From Sphingomonas sp. Root710 (GTDB lineage Bacteria > Pseudomonadota > Alphaproteobacteria > Sphingomonadales > Sphingomonadaceae): a DNA stretch of 64,000 bases. This document shows positions 57,074-64,000 of the stretch, one piece after another; the stretch's first letter is position 1, and each line of letters opens with the position of its first letter. Both the position numbers and the translations under genes were made by a program. Location: positions 85,533-149,532 of the forward strand of contig NZ_LMIB01000018.1 in NCBI RefSeq assembly GCF_001429065.1, read 5' to 3'. The notes under the pieces were generated by a model. It saw nothing but the letters and a program-made list of their open reading frames with translations. It searched no databases and was not told the DNA's origin.

Positions 57074-57700
57074 TTGATCGGATCACGCCTGCCCACCATT
57101 CAATACGGGCTGATCGCCGTCGTCGCCTTGTCGGTGCCGCTTAGTGGCTGGGGCGCCACCTACCCTCCCAATACTTGGCTGCAGCTAGGCCCTGTCGTCC
57201 TGCTTATGCTGCTCGCCCCGGCGCTGCTCCGCCGCTGGCCGCTGTCGACCGCATCGGTTGTCGCCATCGCCGCCTTCCTGTTGCTGCACGATCTCGCTGC
57301 GCGTTGGACCTATAGCGACGTACCCTATGATGCCTGGGGCCGAACTCTGACTGGCGCCTCGATCGACCAGCTTTGCGGCTTCACGCGCAACCAGTTCGAC
57401 CGGCTCGTCCATGGCATGTTCGGCGTGCTCGCGATCCTGCCGACCAGCGAAGCTGTCCGCCGCTATGCCGGATTGGGAAGACGGGCAGCGCTGAGCTTCG
57501 CCCTGATGTTCGTCCTAGCGGTCGGCGGCGTCTATGAAATCTTCGAATGGCTGCTAGCGGTGTTCATGGATCCCGCCTCTGCTGAAGCTTATAATGGCCA
57601 GCAAGGTGACATGTTCGACGCGCAGAAGGACATGGCGATCGCGGCGGTCGGCGGCCTGCTGTCGACGGCGTGGATCGGCCTGCGTCACGCTTGCCGGTGA
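57074..57700 (+). CDS. YjdF/DUF2238-type membrane protein
   Basis: The start is taken as TTG at 57074 after GGGGAAGAG; other starts nearby cannot be excluded. The 208-residue protein has about five or six hydrophobic helices and the family motifs DRLVHGMFG, YEIFEWLLA and YNGQQGDMFDAQKDM. It is an inner-membrane protein of unknown function. It is downstream of asd with a 104-nt gap that contains a CG-rich palindromic stretch. Confidence 0.85.
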   Translation: MIGSRLPTIQYGLIAVVALSVPLSGWGATYPPNTWLQLGPVVLLMLLAPALLRRWPLSTASVVAIAAFLLLHDLAARWTYSDVPYDAWGRTLTGASIDQLCGFTRNQFDRLVHGMFGVLAILPTSEAVRRYAGLGRRAALSFALMFVLAVGGVYEIFEWLLAVFMDPASAEAYNGQQGDMFDAQKDMAIAAVGGLLSTAWIGLRHACR

Positions 57701-57759
57701 TCGTCGCGGAGATAAGAAAGATGGACCCAGCCTGCGCTGGGCTCACGCAGAAGGGACGG

Positions 57760-58206
57760 ATGGACGAAACGACAATGACCGGCGGCTGCCAGTGCGGCCG
57801 CATCCGCTACAGCGCAACGATCACCTCGGACGAGGCCTATCTCTGCCATTGCCGCATGTGCCAGCGCGCGACCGGCGGGGTGTCGATCGCCTTCGTCAAC
57901 CTCAAGAAGGCGGCGCTGCGCTGGGAGCGCGAGCCCGACTGGTATTCCAGTTCGCCGATCGCGCGGCGGCCTTTCTGTTCGGCCTGCGGCACGCCGCTCG
58001 GCTTCGCCTATCCCGACAGCGAGAATATCGACCTGACCGTCGGCAGCTTCGACGATCCGCCGCGCTTCGTGCCGACATCGCATTTCGGCGCGGAAAGCCT
58101 GCATGAAGCGTGGATCGACACCCGCGCCCTGCCGCGCTACCGGACCGACGAGCACAAGCCGCTCGTCGATCGCTGGATGAACACCGTTGGCAAACTCCCC
58201 GACTGA
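57760..58206 (+). CDS. GFA (glutathione-dependent formaldehyde-activating enzyme) family protein
   Basis: A 148-residue protein from the ATG at 57760. The zinc-binding GFA fold is clear: GGCQCGRIRYS (Cys10, Cys12), CHCRMCQRATGG (Cys29, Cys31, Cys34) and FCSACGTPLGF (Cys73, Cys76). Members bind zinc; a formaldehyde-activating role is known for one enzyme only, so that substrate is not assumed here. The next gene overlaps by 20 nt. Confidence 0.9.
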   Translation: MDETTMTGGCQCGRIRYSATITSDEAYLCHCRMCQRATGGVSIAFVNLKKAALRWEREPDWYSSSPIARRPFCSACGTPLGFAYPDSENIDLTVGSFDDPPRFVPTSHFGAESLHEAWIDTRALPRYRTDEHKPLVDRWMNTVGKLPD

Positions 58207-58960
58207 AACCACCCTCCACCATTTCCGGGGCGCCAATGGCGCGGAGATGGCCTGGCACGAGATAGGCGATGCCGAAGGACGCCCCGTCATCCTGATCCAT
58301 GGGCTGTTCTCGAACGCCTTCACCAACTGGGTCCGCTATGGCCACGCCGCAAAGCTGGCGGCGAAAGGGCGGCGGGTGATCATGCCCGACCTGCGCGCGC
58401 ATGGCGACAGCGCGAAGCCGCATGATCCGGCCGGCTACAGTCCCGATATCCTCGCCGACGACAATCTCGCGCTGATCGATCAGTTGTGCCTCACGCCCGG
58501 CGGCTACGACCTTGGCGGCTATTCGCTGGGCGGGCGCACCACCGCACGGATGCTGGTGCGCGGTGCGCGGCCCGGCAAGGCGATGCTCGCGGGCATGGGC
58601 CTCGAAGGTCTGCTCGATCTGGGCGGGCGGGTCAGCTTCTTCCGCCGCGTGCTCGAAGGCATCGGCACCCACCAGAAATTCTCGCCCGAATGGATGGCGG
58701 AGGGCTTCCTCAAGACCACCAGAGGCGATCCGAAGGCGCTGCTCCTGCTGCTCGACAGCTTCCCCGTCATCCCCCGCGCCGCGCTGGCCGATCTCGACCT
58801 GCCGATCCTCGTGCTGACCGGCAGCGAGGATCAGGACAACGGCTCAGCAAGGGCGCTCGCCGCGGCGCTGCCTAATGCCGCCTTCGCCGAGGTGCCCGGC
58901 AATCATATGAGCGCCGTGACGCTGCCCGATCTGGGCGATGCGATCGCCGCGTGGTTCTGA
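58187..58960 (+). CDS. Alpha/beta-hydrolase fold protein
   Basis: A 257-residue protein with the oxyanion-hole segment VILIHGLFSNAF, nucleophile elbow GGYSLGGRTT (GxSxG with Ser), acid in GSEDQDNG and catalytic His in GNHMSAV. The start is uncertain: the TTG at 58187 overlaps the GFA gene by 20 nt and suits the family length, while an ATG 60 nt further would lose the first strand. Substrate unknown; cytoplasmic, with no signal peptide. Confidence 0.88.
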   Translation: MANSPTETTLHHFRGANGAEMAWHEIGDAEGRPVILIHGLFSNAFTNWVRYGHAAKLAAKGRRVIMPDLRAHGDSAKPHDPAGYSPDILADDNLALIDQLCLTPGGYDLGGYSLGGRTTARMLVRGARPGKAMLAGMGLEGLLDLGGRVSFFRRVLEGIGTHQKFSPEWMAEGFLKTTRGDPKALLLLLDSFPVIPRAALADLDLPILVLTGSEDQDNGSARALAAALPNAAFAEVPGNHMSAVTLPDLGDAIAAWF

Positions 58961-59051
58961 AACCGTCTCATCTTCGTAATACACGGGGTTGACCGCGTCC
59001 CGGCGGCATGATGACACTGCTGTCAGCATGAAATTGCCAAGGGACATTTCC

Positions 59052-60899
59052 ATGAAGACGATCATCAAGGCCGCCGCCTCGGGGCTGGCGCTGGCCGCGC
59101 TGCTCTCGACGGCGCCTGCCTCGGCCCAGGCCGCAGCGCCCGCCACCTCGACGGCCGCCACCCCCACCGCCGCCGAAGCCGACGCGTTCGTCGCCGCGGC
59201 GGAGAAGGAGTATCTCGACTTCCTGACCTTCGCCGCGCAGGTCCAATGGATCAACAGCACCTATCTGACCGACGACACCGACGCGGTGGCCGCGCGCGTC
59301 GGCGCGCAGGATACCGAGATGCAGGTCCGCTACGCCAAGGAGGCCGCACGCTTCGACGGGGTGAAGGGCCTCAGCTATGACACCGCGCGCAAGCTGGGCA
59401 AGCTCAAGCAGCGCATCGTCCTGCCCGCGCCCGACACGCCCGGCGCGGCGCGCGAGCTCAACGACCTCGCGACCCGCCTCCAGTCGACCTATGGCAAGGG
59501 CCGCGGCACGCTGCGCGGCCAGGAAATCAACGGCTCCGACATCGAAGCCGAGATGGGCACCAACCGCAATCCCGCCGAGCTGCAGGAGATGTGGACGAGC
59601 TGGCACGACAATGTCGGCAAGCCGATGCGCGGCGATTATGCCAAGCTGGTCGAGATCGCCAACAAGGGCGCGGTCGACCTGGGCTATGCCGATCTCGGCG
59701 CGATGTGGCGCGCGGGCTATGACATGCCCGCCGACGATTTCGCGAAGATGATGGACAAGCTGTGGGTTCAGGTGAAGCCGCTCTACGACGCGCTCCACTG
59801 CTATACCCGCGCCAGGCTCAACGCCAAATATGGCGACGCCGTCCAGGCGAAGACCGGGCCGATCCGCGCCGACCTGCTCGGCAACATGTGGGCGCAGGAA
59901 TGGGGCAATATCTATGACATCGTCGCCCCGCCGGGGGCTGGCGACGTCGGCTATGACGTCGGCGAACTGCTCGTCGCCAAGGGCTATGACCCGGTCAAGA
60001 TGGTGAAGACGGGCGAGGGCTTCTACAGTTCGCTCGGCTTCGCGCCGCTGCCCGACACCTTCTGGACCCGATCGCAGATCACCAAGCCGCGCGACCGCGA
60101 GGTCGTCTGCCACGCATCGGCCTGGGACGTCGACAACAAGGATGATCTGCGCATCAAGATGTGCACCAAGGTCAATGCCGACGACTTCGTCACCATCCAT
60201 CATGAGCTCGGCCATAATTATTACCAACGCGCCTACAACAAGCAGCCGCAGCTCTACATGGACGGCGCGAACGACGGCTTCCACGAGGCGATCGGCGATT
60301 TCGTCGCGCTGTCGATCACGCCCGACTATCTGGTGAAGATCGGCCTGCTCGATCCCGCCAAGGTGCCGAGCGCCGACAAGGATATCGGCCTGCTGCTGCG
60401 GCAGGCGATGGACAAGGTCGCCTTCCTGCCCTTCGGCCTGCTGATGGACAAATGGCGGTGGGGCGTGTTCAGCGGCCAGATTCAGCCGGCAAACTACAAC
60501 AAGGCCTGGACCGACCTGCGCCTGCAATATCAGGGGATCGTCCCGCCGGTCGCGCGCGACGAGAGCGATTTCGATCCGGGCGCGAAATATCATATCCCGG
60601 GCAACACGCCCTATGCGCGCTATTTCCTCGCCCGTATCCTGCAATTCCAGTTCTACAAGGCGGCGTGCGACCAGGCGGGTTGGAAGGGACCGCTCCATCG
60701 TTGTTCCTTCTACGGCGACAAGAAGGTCGGCGAGAAGCTCAATGCGATGCTCGCCATGGGACAATCGAAGCCCTGGCCCGATGCGCTCCAAGCGTTCACC
60801 GGCAGCCGCGAAATCGATGGCAGGGCGATGATCGCCTATTTCAAGCCGCTGATCGGCTGGCTCAAGACGCAGAACAAAGGTCAGCGCTGCGGCTGGTGA
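59052..60899 (+). CDS. Exported M2-family metallopeptidase (ACE-like peptidyl dipeptidase)
   Basis: The ATG at 59052 is chosen because AAGGGA lies 7 nt upstream. The 615-residue protein begins with a Sec signal ([19 protein letters not shown], cleavage after ASAQA near 27), so it is periplasmic or secreted. The zinc motif HELGH is at 384-388 and the third ligand Glu412 is in FHEAIGDF, as in angiotensin-converting-enzyme-like peptidases. It probably trims dipeptides from peptide C-termini. Transcribed in line with the previous genes. Confidence 0.94.
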   Translation: MKTIIKAAASGLALAALLSTAPASAQAAAPATSTAATPTAAEADAFVAAAEKEYLDFLTFAAQVQWINSTYLTDDTDAVAARVGAQDTEMQVRYAKEAARFDGVKGLSYDTARKLGKLKQRIVLPAPDTPGAARELNDLATRLQSTYGKGRGTLRGQEINGSDIEAEMGTNRNPAELQEMWTSWHDNVGKPMRGDYAKLVEIANKGAVDLGYADLGAMWRAGYDMPADDFAKMMDKLWVQVKPLYDALHCYTRARLNAKYGDAVQAKTGPIRADLLGNMWAQEWGNIYDIVAPPGAGDVGYDVGELLVAKGYDPVKMVKTGEGFYSSLGFAPLPDTFWTRSQITKPRDREVVCHASAWDVDNKDDLRIKMCTKVNADDFVTIHHELGHNYYQRAYNKQPQLYMDGANDGFHEAIGDFVALSITPDYLVKIGLLDPAKVPSADKDIGLLLRQAMDKVAFLPFGLLMDKWRWGVFSGQIQPANYNKAWTDLRLQYQGIVPPVARDESDFDPGAKYHIPGNTPYARYFLARILQFQFYKAACDQAGWKGPLHRCSFYGDKKVGEKLNAMLAMGQSKPWPDALQAFTGSREIDGRAMIAYFKPLIGWLKTQNKGQRCGW

Positions 60900-60912
60900 C
60901 GATGAGATCGAG

Positions 60913-60945
60913 GGACGCCGATCGAAGGAGAATCGGCGTCCTTCA
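60913..60945 (+). terminator. Terminator after the M2 peptidase gene
   Basis: GGACGCCGAT (60913-60922) and ATCGGCGTCC (60932-60941) form a perfect 10-bp stem around a 9-nt loop, followed by TTCATTTCG. It starts 14 nt after the stop. Confidence 0.8.
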
Positions 60946-61141
60946 TTTCGCCACGCTAATAACCAAGCAGGCCATAGAAGAGATGGCTAAAAGGCGATCG
61001 ATATGTGCGCAAAGCGACATGACTCGCCCGTTTACCCATCCAAAATGGTGGAAACTGGCCAAGAACGGTACAGACGGCATCGCTTTACTGTTGCATTTTC
61101 GGCCGCTTGGCCGCAGGGCACCGGCCCAATCGAGACAGATT

Positions 61142-61156
61142 TGATAATGATTATCG
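61142..61156. promoter_or_regulatory. Fur-box-like palindrome upstream of the diguanylate cyclase gene
   Basis: TGATAATGATTATCG matches the 7-1-7 Fur motif TGATAATNATTATCA at all but the last base. It ends 44 nt before the ATG at 61201, a normal place for a repressor site. Fur regulation is inferred from the motif alone. Confidence 0.6.
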
Positions 61157-61200
61157 GGTGATTTGCTCATCCCGAGTGGTTCAGTTGTTTCCGGGGGGCA

Positions 61201-62370
61201 ATGACCGCAGCGCTCGCAAATGTGTTCACGCTGACTTTCATCGCAGCCATGCTGGCGGCGGTGATGCTCATCGCGTGGCGCAGCTTCGGCAGGCCGCGCT
61301 ATGCGATGTTCTGGGCGGCGGCCTTTTCCGTCGCTACGATCGAGTGGGTCGGCAATTTGCTCTTCCGCCTTTACGAACGCGACGACCCGCTTCTGTTCGC
61401 GTCGCTCGTCGGCCTGTGCTGTCTGTCCAACGCGCTGCTCGCGGTCGGCTTCGTTCAGCGTGGGCGGCCGCAGGCAAACATGGCGCCGCTGGTCGCGGCA
61501 GCATGCGTGGCGACGATAATGGTCACCACGATCACCTATCTGTTCCCGCAACGCGACGTACGCGATCCGCTCTGGCTGTATTTCGCCGCTTCGATGCTGG
61601 TGATCGGCGCGGCCAGCGTGACGCGGTCGCTGCGCACCGCATCGCTGCCCGAGCGGGCGACCATCGTGATGCTGATCCTGTTCGCCGCGATCGACGCCGG
61701 GCTCGGCACCCTGGCCCTCGGCCAGGGCGCGAGCGGCGAGAGCGACCGCTATCAGCTTTTCCGTACCGTGCTGGTGCTGCTCTATCCGCTTGCCTTCATC
61801 GGCGTGGGGTTGTTTTCGGTCTTCCTGGTGGCCGCCGACCTGGCCGAGACCATGCGCCGGCTGGCGACGTCGGACGAGCTCACCGGCATCTACAACCGGC
61901 GCGGCTTCGAGGAGTCGGCCGAGCGGGCGATCCGCAACGCCCAGCGCCAGCGCCAGCCGCTCGCCGTGGTCGTCGCCGACATCGACAATTTCAAGGCGGT
62001 CAACGACCGTTATGGCCATTCGACGGGAGATCGCGCGCTCAGGCATTTCGCCAGCAGGATCGAACGCATGATTCGCCGGGGCGATCTGGTCGGCCGGATC
62101 GGCGGCGAGGAATTCGCCCTGCTGCTGGTCAACACCCGGGCCCAGGATGCACTGGAGGTGGTCGAGCGGATCCGCCGCGACATCGCCGCGATGCCCGTCG
62201 AGGGCCGGAACCAGGTCGTCATGACCGCGAGCTTCGGCGTCACTGGCCTGCGGCCCGGCGACATCTCGCTGACCGCGCTGCTCGCGCGGGCCGATCGGGC
62301 ACTCTACCGTTCCAAGCTGGAAGGCCGCGACCGGGTGACCAGCGCCGAGGATCTCGACGAGCGGGTCTGA
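61201..62370 (+). CDS. Membrane-bound GGDEF diguanylate cyclase
   Basis: Makes c-di-GMP from GTP, controlling attachment and motility. The 389-residue protein has six or more membrane helices in about 1-212, a short linker, and a GGDEF domain from about 222 (DELTGIYNRRGFEE) with the active motif GGEEF at 301-305 and an inhibitory I-site RRGD at 292-295. Both are intact, so it should be active and feedback-inhibited. A Fur-box-like site lies just upstream. It is convergent with the GT4 gene, 3 nt apart. Confidence 0.92.
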   Translation: MTAALANVFTLTFIAAMLAAVMLIAWRSFGRPRYAMFWAAAFSVATIEWVGNLLFRLYERDDPLLFASLVGLCCLSNALLAVGFVQRGRPQANMAPLVAAACVATIMVTTITYLFPQRDVRDPLWLYFAASMLVIGAASVTRSLRTASLPERATIVMLILFAAIDAGLGTLALGQGASGESDRYQLFRTVLVLLYPLAFIGVGLFSVFLVAADLAETMRRLATSDELTGIYNRRGFEESAERAIRNAQRQRQPLAVVVADIDNFKAVNDRYGHSTGDRALRHFASRIERMIRRGDLVGRIGGEEFALLLVNTRAQDALEVVERIRRDIAAMPVEGRNQVVMTASFGVTGLRPGDISLTALLARADRALYRSKLEGRDRVTSAEDLDERV

Positions 62371-62373
62371 AGG

Positions 62374-63570
62374 TCAGTCCGCCGCGCTTTCGAACAACGC
62401 GATCAGCCGCGGTGCGATGCCTGCGAGATCGTGGCGCGCGGCCACGCGCTTGCGCCCTTCGCGGCCCATCTTGCCCAGCATGCCCTTAGTCGCCGTCATC
62501 GCCGCCCCGATGGCGGCCGCCAATGCATCGGCATCGCCGGGCGGAACCAGCCATCCGCAGCTCTGGTCGACTAGTTCGGGAATGCCGGCGACCGGCGTGG
62601 TGATCACCGGGCGGCCCATCGCGAAGGCCTCCATGATCGCAATCGGCAGCCCTTCGGCATGGCTGGGTAGCACGAGCGCGCGGGTTTCGCCGATGCGGCG
62701 GCGCACTTCGGCATTGCTGCGCCAGCCGATCAGCTTGACGCGCCCGCCGGTGCCGGTGGCGCCGATCTCGCGCTCCACCGCCGCGCGGCTTTCGCCGTCG
62801 CCGATCAGCACGATCGACAGCCCCGGATGGTCGCGCGCCACCGCTGCGATCGCCGCCGGAATCTCGGCCTGCCCCTTTTCCGGGCAGAGCCGCCCGACCG
62901 ACAGGAACCTCCCGCTCATCGGGTTCGGGGTGACCGGATAATCCGACAGCTCGATGCCGCAGGGCACCACCTTGACGCGATCGGCCAGATCTGCGGGCAA
63001 CTCGGCAATCAGCCGGTTTCGGCAATAGTCGCTGATCGCGACGACGAAGGCGGCATCGCGGACCTTGTCGGCGACGCTGTTCTCCGCCAGCTGCTCGAGC
63101 TCGTTCGGCCCGTGAACGGTGAAGCTGTACCGCGGGCCGCCGAGCCTTCGACACAACATCGCCACCGCCGCCGCATTGGTCGAGAAATGCGCATGGACAT
63201 GGTCGATGCCCAATTGGACGCAGCGCCGCTTCAGCCGCACTGCCTGGGTCAGATAGGCGCTATGGCGGACGAAGCCGCCGCCCGCCGCCCGGTGCATCTC
63301 TCCGGTCGCCTCCAGCGCCTCGGCAAAGCCGCGCGGATGGAAGAGCGCGTGGCGCGCGAGGCCGCCGATCAGCCGCCCGCCTTGCCCCGTAAGGAGATAT
63401 TCCGTGCGGTTGCGCTCGCTCATATCCTGCGGGTCCACCAGCCGTTCGGCCCAGTGGCGCACCGCGAAGCGCTTGACCGGCACCCCGGCCCGCTCGATCG
63501 CGGCGATCTCCCGCCGGATGAAGGTGGTGCTCGTCATCGGATAGCTGTTGAGCAGATAGGCGAGCCTCAT
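62374..63570 (-). CDS. Glycosyltransferase family 4
   Basis: A 398-residue GT-B protein. The N-terminal acceptor domain begins MRLAYLLNSYPMTSTTFI, the middle has HVHAHFSTNAAAVA, and the donor domain has VGRLCPEKGQ and the E-x7-E-type motif SHAEGLPIAIMEAFAMG near 300-316. Cytoplasmic, membrane-associated at most. It probably adds a sugar in exopolysaccharide or LPS assembly. Its start overlaps the stop of the oxidoreductase gene upstream (ATGA), so the two act together. Confidence 0.9.
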   Translation of the reverse strand: MRLAYLLNSYPMTSTTFIRREIAAIERAGVPVKRFAVRHWAERLVDPQDMSERNRTEYLLTGQGGRLIGGLARHALFHPRGFAEALEATGEMHRAAGGGFVRHSAYLTQAVRLKRRCVQLGIDHVHAHFSTNAAAVAMLCRRLGGPRYSFTVHGPNELEQLAENSVADKVRDAAFVVAISDYCRNRLIAELPADLADRVKVVPCGIELSDYPVTPNPMSGRFLSVGRLCPEKGQAEIPAAIAAVARDHPGLSIVLIGDGESRAAVEREIGATGTGGRVKLIGWRSNAEVRRRIGETRALVLPSHAEGLPIAIMEAFAMGRPVITTPVAGIPELVDQSCGWLVPPGDADALAAAIGAAMTATKGMLGKMGREGRKRVAARHDLAGIAPRLIALFESAAD

Positions 63571-64000
63571 GCCTTGCGCGCCTCCTCGATCAGCCGGGCG
63601 GCGGCGAGCATGCGGTCGTGGCTGATCACCGGGCTTTCGACCGCCCCGTCGCGGAACAGCGCAGTGAAATGCGCGATCTCATGAACATAGGGCGAGCCGC
63701 CATGGCCATACCAGCCGCCCGTGGCGCGGCTGCCCATGTCGGCGAGGTGCCGGATCAACGGATGCTGGCGAGATCCCCACCTGCGCCGTCCCGCGCCGGG
63801 GCGGGTGAAACGAACCCGTTGCGCCGACAGCAGCGGTGGCGCGACGTCCACAGCGGCTGCGTCGCCTTCGATCCACAGATCATTGTCGAGCCGTTCGACG
63901 AAGGAGACCGACAGGTCCGACCGCGCCCCGCCCCGATGGGCGACACGGAAGCGCGCGGCGATGTCGACGCCGTCCGCGTCACGTTCGACCTCCGCCTCGG
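63567..64000 (-). CDS. Gfo/Idh/MocA family oxidoreductase, C-terminal part (cut by window edge)
   Basis: Only the last 144 residues are in the window; the frame is open to the right edge. The visible part matches the C-terminal alpha/beta domain of Gfo/Idh/MocA oxidoreductases: DLSVSFVERLDNDLWIEGD and YVHEIAHFTALFRDG with a final MLAAARLIEEARK. These enzymes oxidise or reduce sugars and inositols with NAD(P). Coupled by a 4-nt overlap to the GT4 gene, so a nucleotide-sugar or sugar step in polysaccharide synthesis is likely, but unproven. Confidence 0.8.
   Translation of the reverse strand, partial: EAEVERDADGVDIAARFRVAHRGGARSDLSVSFVERLDNDLWIEGDAAAVDVAPPLLSAQRVRFTRPGAGRRRWGSRQHPLIRHLADMGSRATGGWYGHGGSPYVHEIAHFTALFRDGAVESPVISHDRMLAAARLIEEARKA

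Larger units (their letters stand above)
60900..61200. other. 301-nt gap upstream of the diguanylate cyclase gene
   Basis: Holds the peptidase terminator (60913-60945) and, near its right end, a Fur-box-like sequence (61142-61156). No gene, ncRNA or repeat is otherwise seen; the local sequence is clearly less GC-rich than its neighbours, as expected for a regulated promoter region. Confidence 0.6.

Noticed and set aside
58968-60791. Open frame of about 600 residues on the minus strand opposite the M2 peptidase
   Set aside because: The peptidase frame has a signal peptide and HELGH; the antisense frame has no domain.

Overview
The window is typical of a high-GC alphaproteobacterium, most likely a sphingomonad (Sphingomonadaceae). 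The basis is the overall protein style, the gene order (hisB-hisH-hisA-hisF, trpF-trpB-trpA-accD-folC, ffh-rpsP-rimM-trmD-rplS), an ATP12 chaperone, a proteobacterial SspB, an acyl-CoA regulator of the PccR/ScfR type and dense dispersed palindromes between genes. It is ordinary chromosome. I see no rRNA, tRNA, CRISPR array, prophage or intact insertion sequence. Genes are tightly packed, with many 4-nt ATGA, GTGA or TTGA overlaps.

Layout. 1-7.1 kb: envelope-type genes (a membrane protein cut by the window edge, an STT3-like membrane protein, a mutase-like FAD enzyme), an orphan PAS histidine kinase and a GT-C glycosyltransferase. 7.1-9.6 kb: argG and two exported EF-hand proteins. 9.8-22.1 kb: a propionyl-CoA to succinyl-CoA block on the minus strand (pccB, thiolase, epimerase, enoyl-CoA hydratase, B12 mutase, bioB, a lipoprotein, pccA). 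The PccR-type regulator is divergent from it, and a 3-hydroxyacyl-CoA dehydrogenase follows. bioB inside the block makes sense because PccA carries biotin. 22.1-33 kb: housekeeping genes (queG, msrB, a Crp/Fnr regulator, crcB, a pseudouridine synthase, an HAD phosphatase, ATP12, gmk, fumC, sspB). 33.1-42.4 kb: histidine and tryptophan biosynthesis, gor, accD and folC. 42.8-50.9 kb: a Cys-rich small protein behind an iron-box-like palindrome, acnA, an orphan FkbH-type protein and acnB. 51.2-57 kb: ffh and the rpsP-trmD operon, which carries a VapBC toxin-antitoxin pair between rimM and trmD, then asd. 57-64 kb: YjdF-like, GFA and alpha/beta-hydrolase proteins, a secreted ACE-like peptidase, a diguanylate cyclase behind a Fur-box-like site, a GT4 glycosyltransferase and the end of a Gfo/Idh/MocA oxidoreductase.

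The points most worth a second look are the two iron-box-like operators (Cys-rich protein next to acnA; diguanylate cyclase), the VapBC pair in the ribosomal operon, the lipoprotein coupled between bioB and pccA, the FkbH gene bracketed by near-identical terminators, and several families of dispersed palindromic elements. Some of these elements reach into a coding sequence or supply a ribosome binding site.
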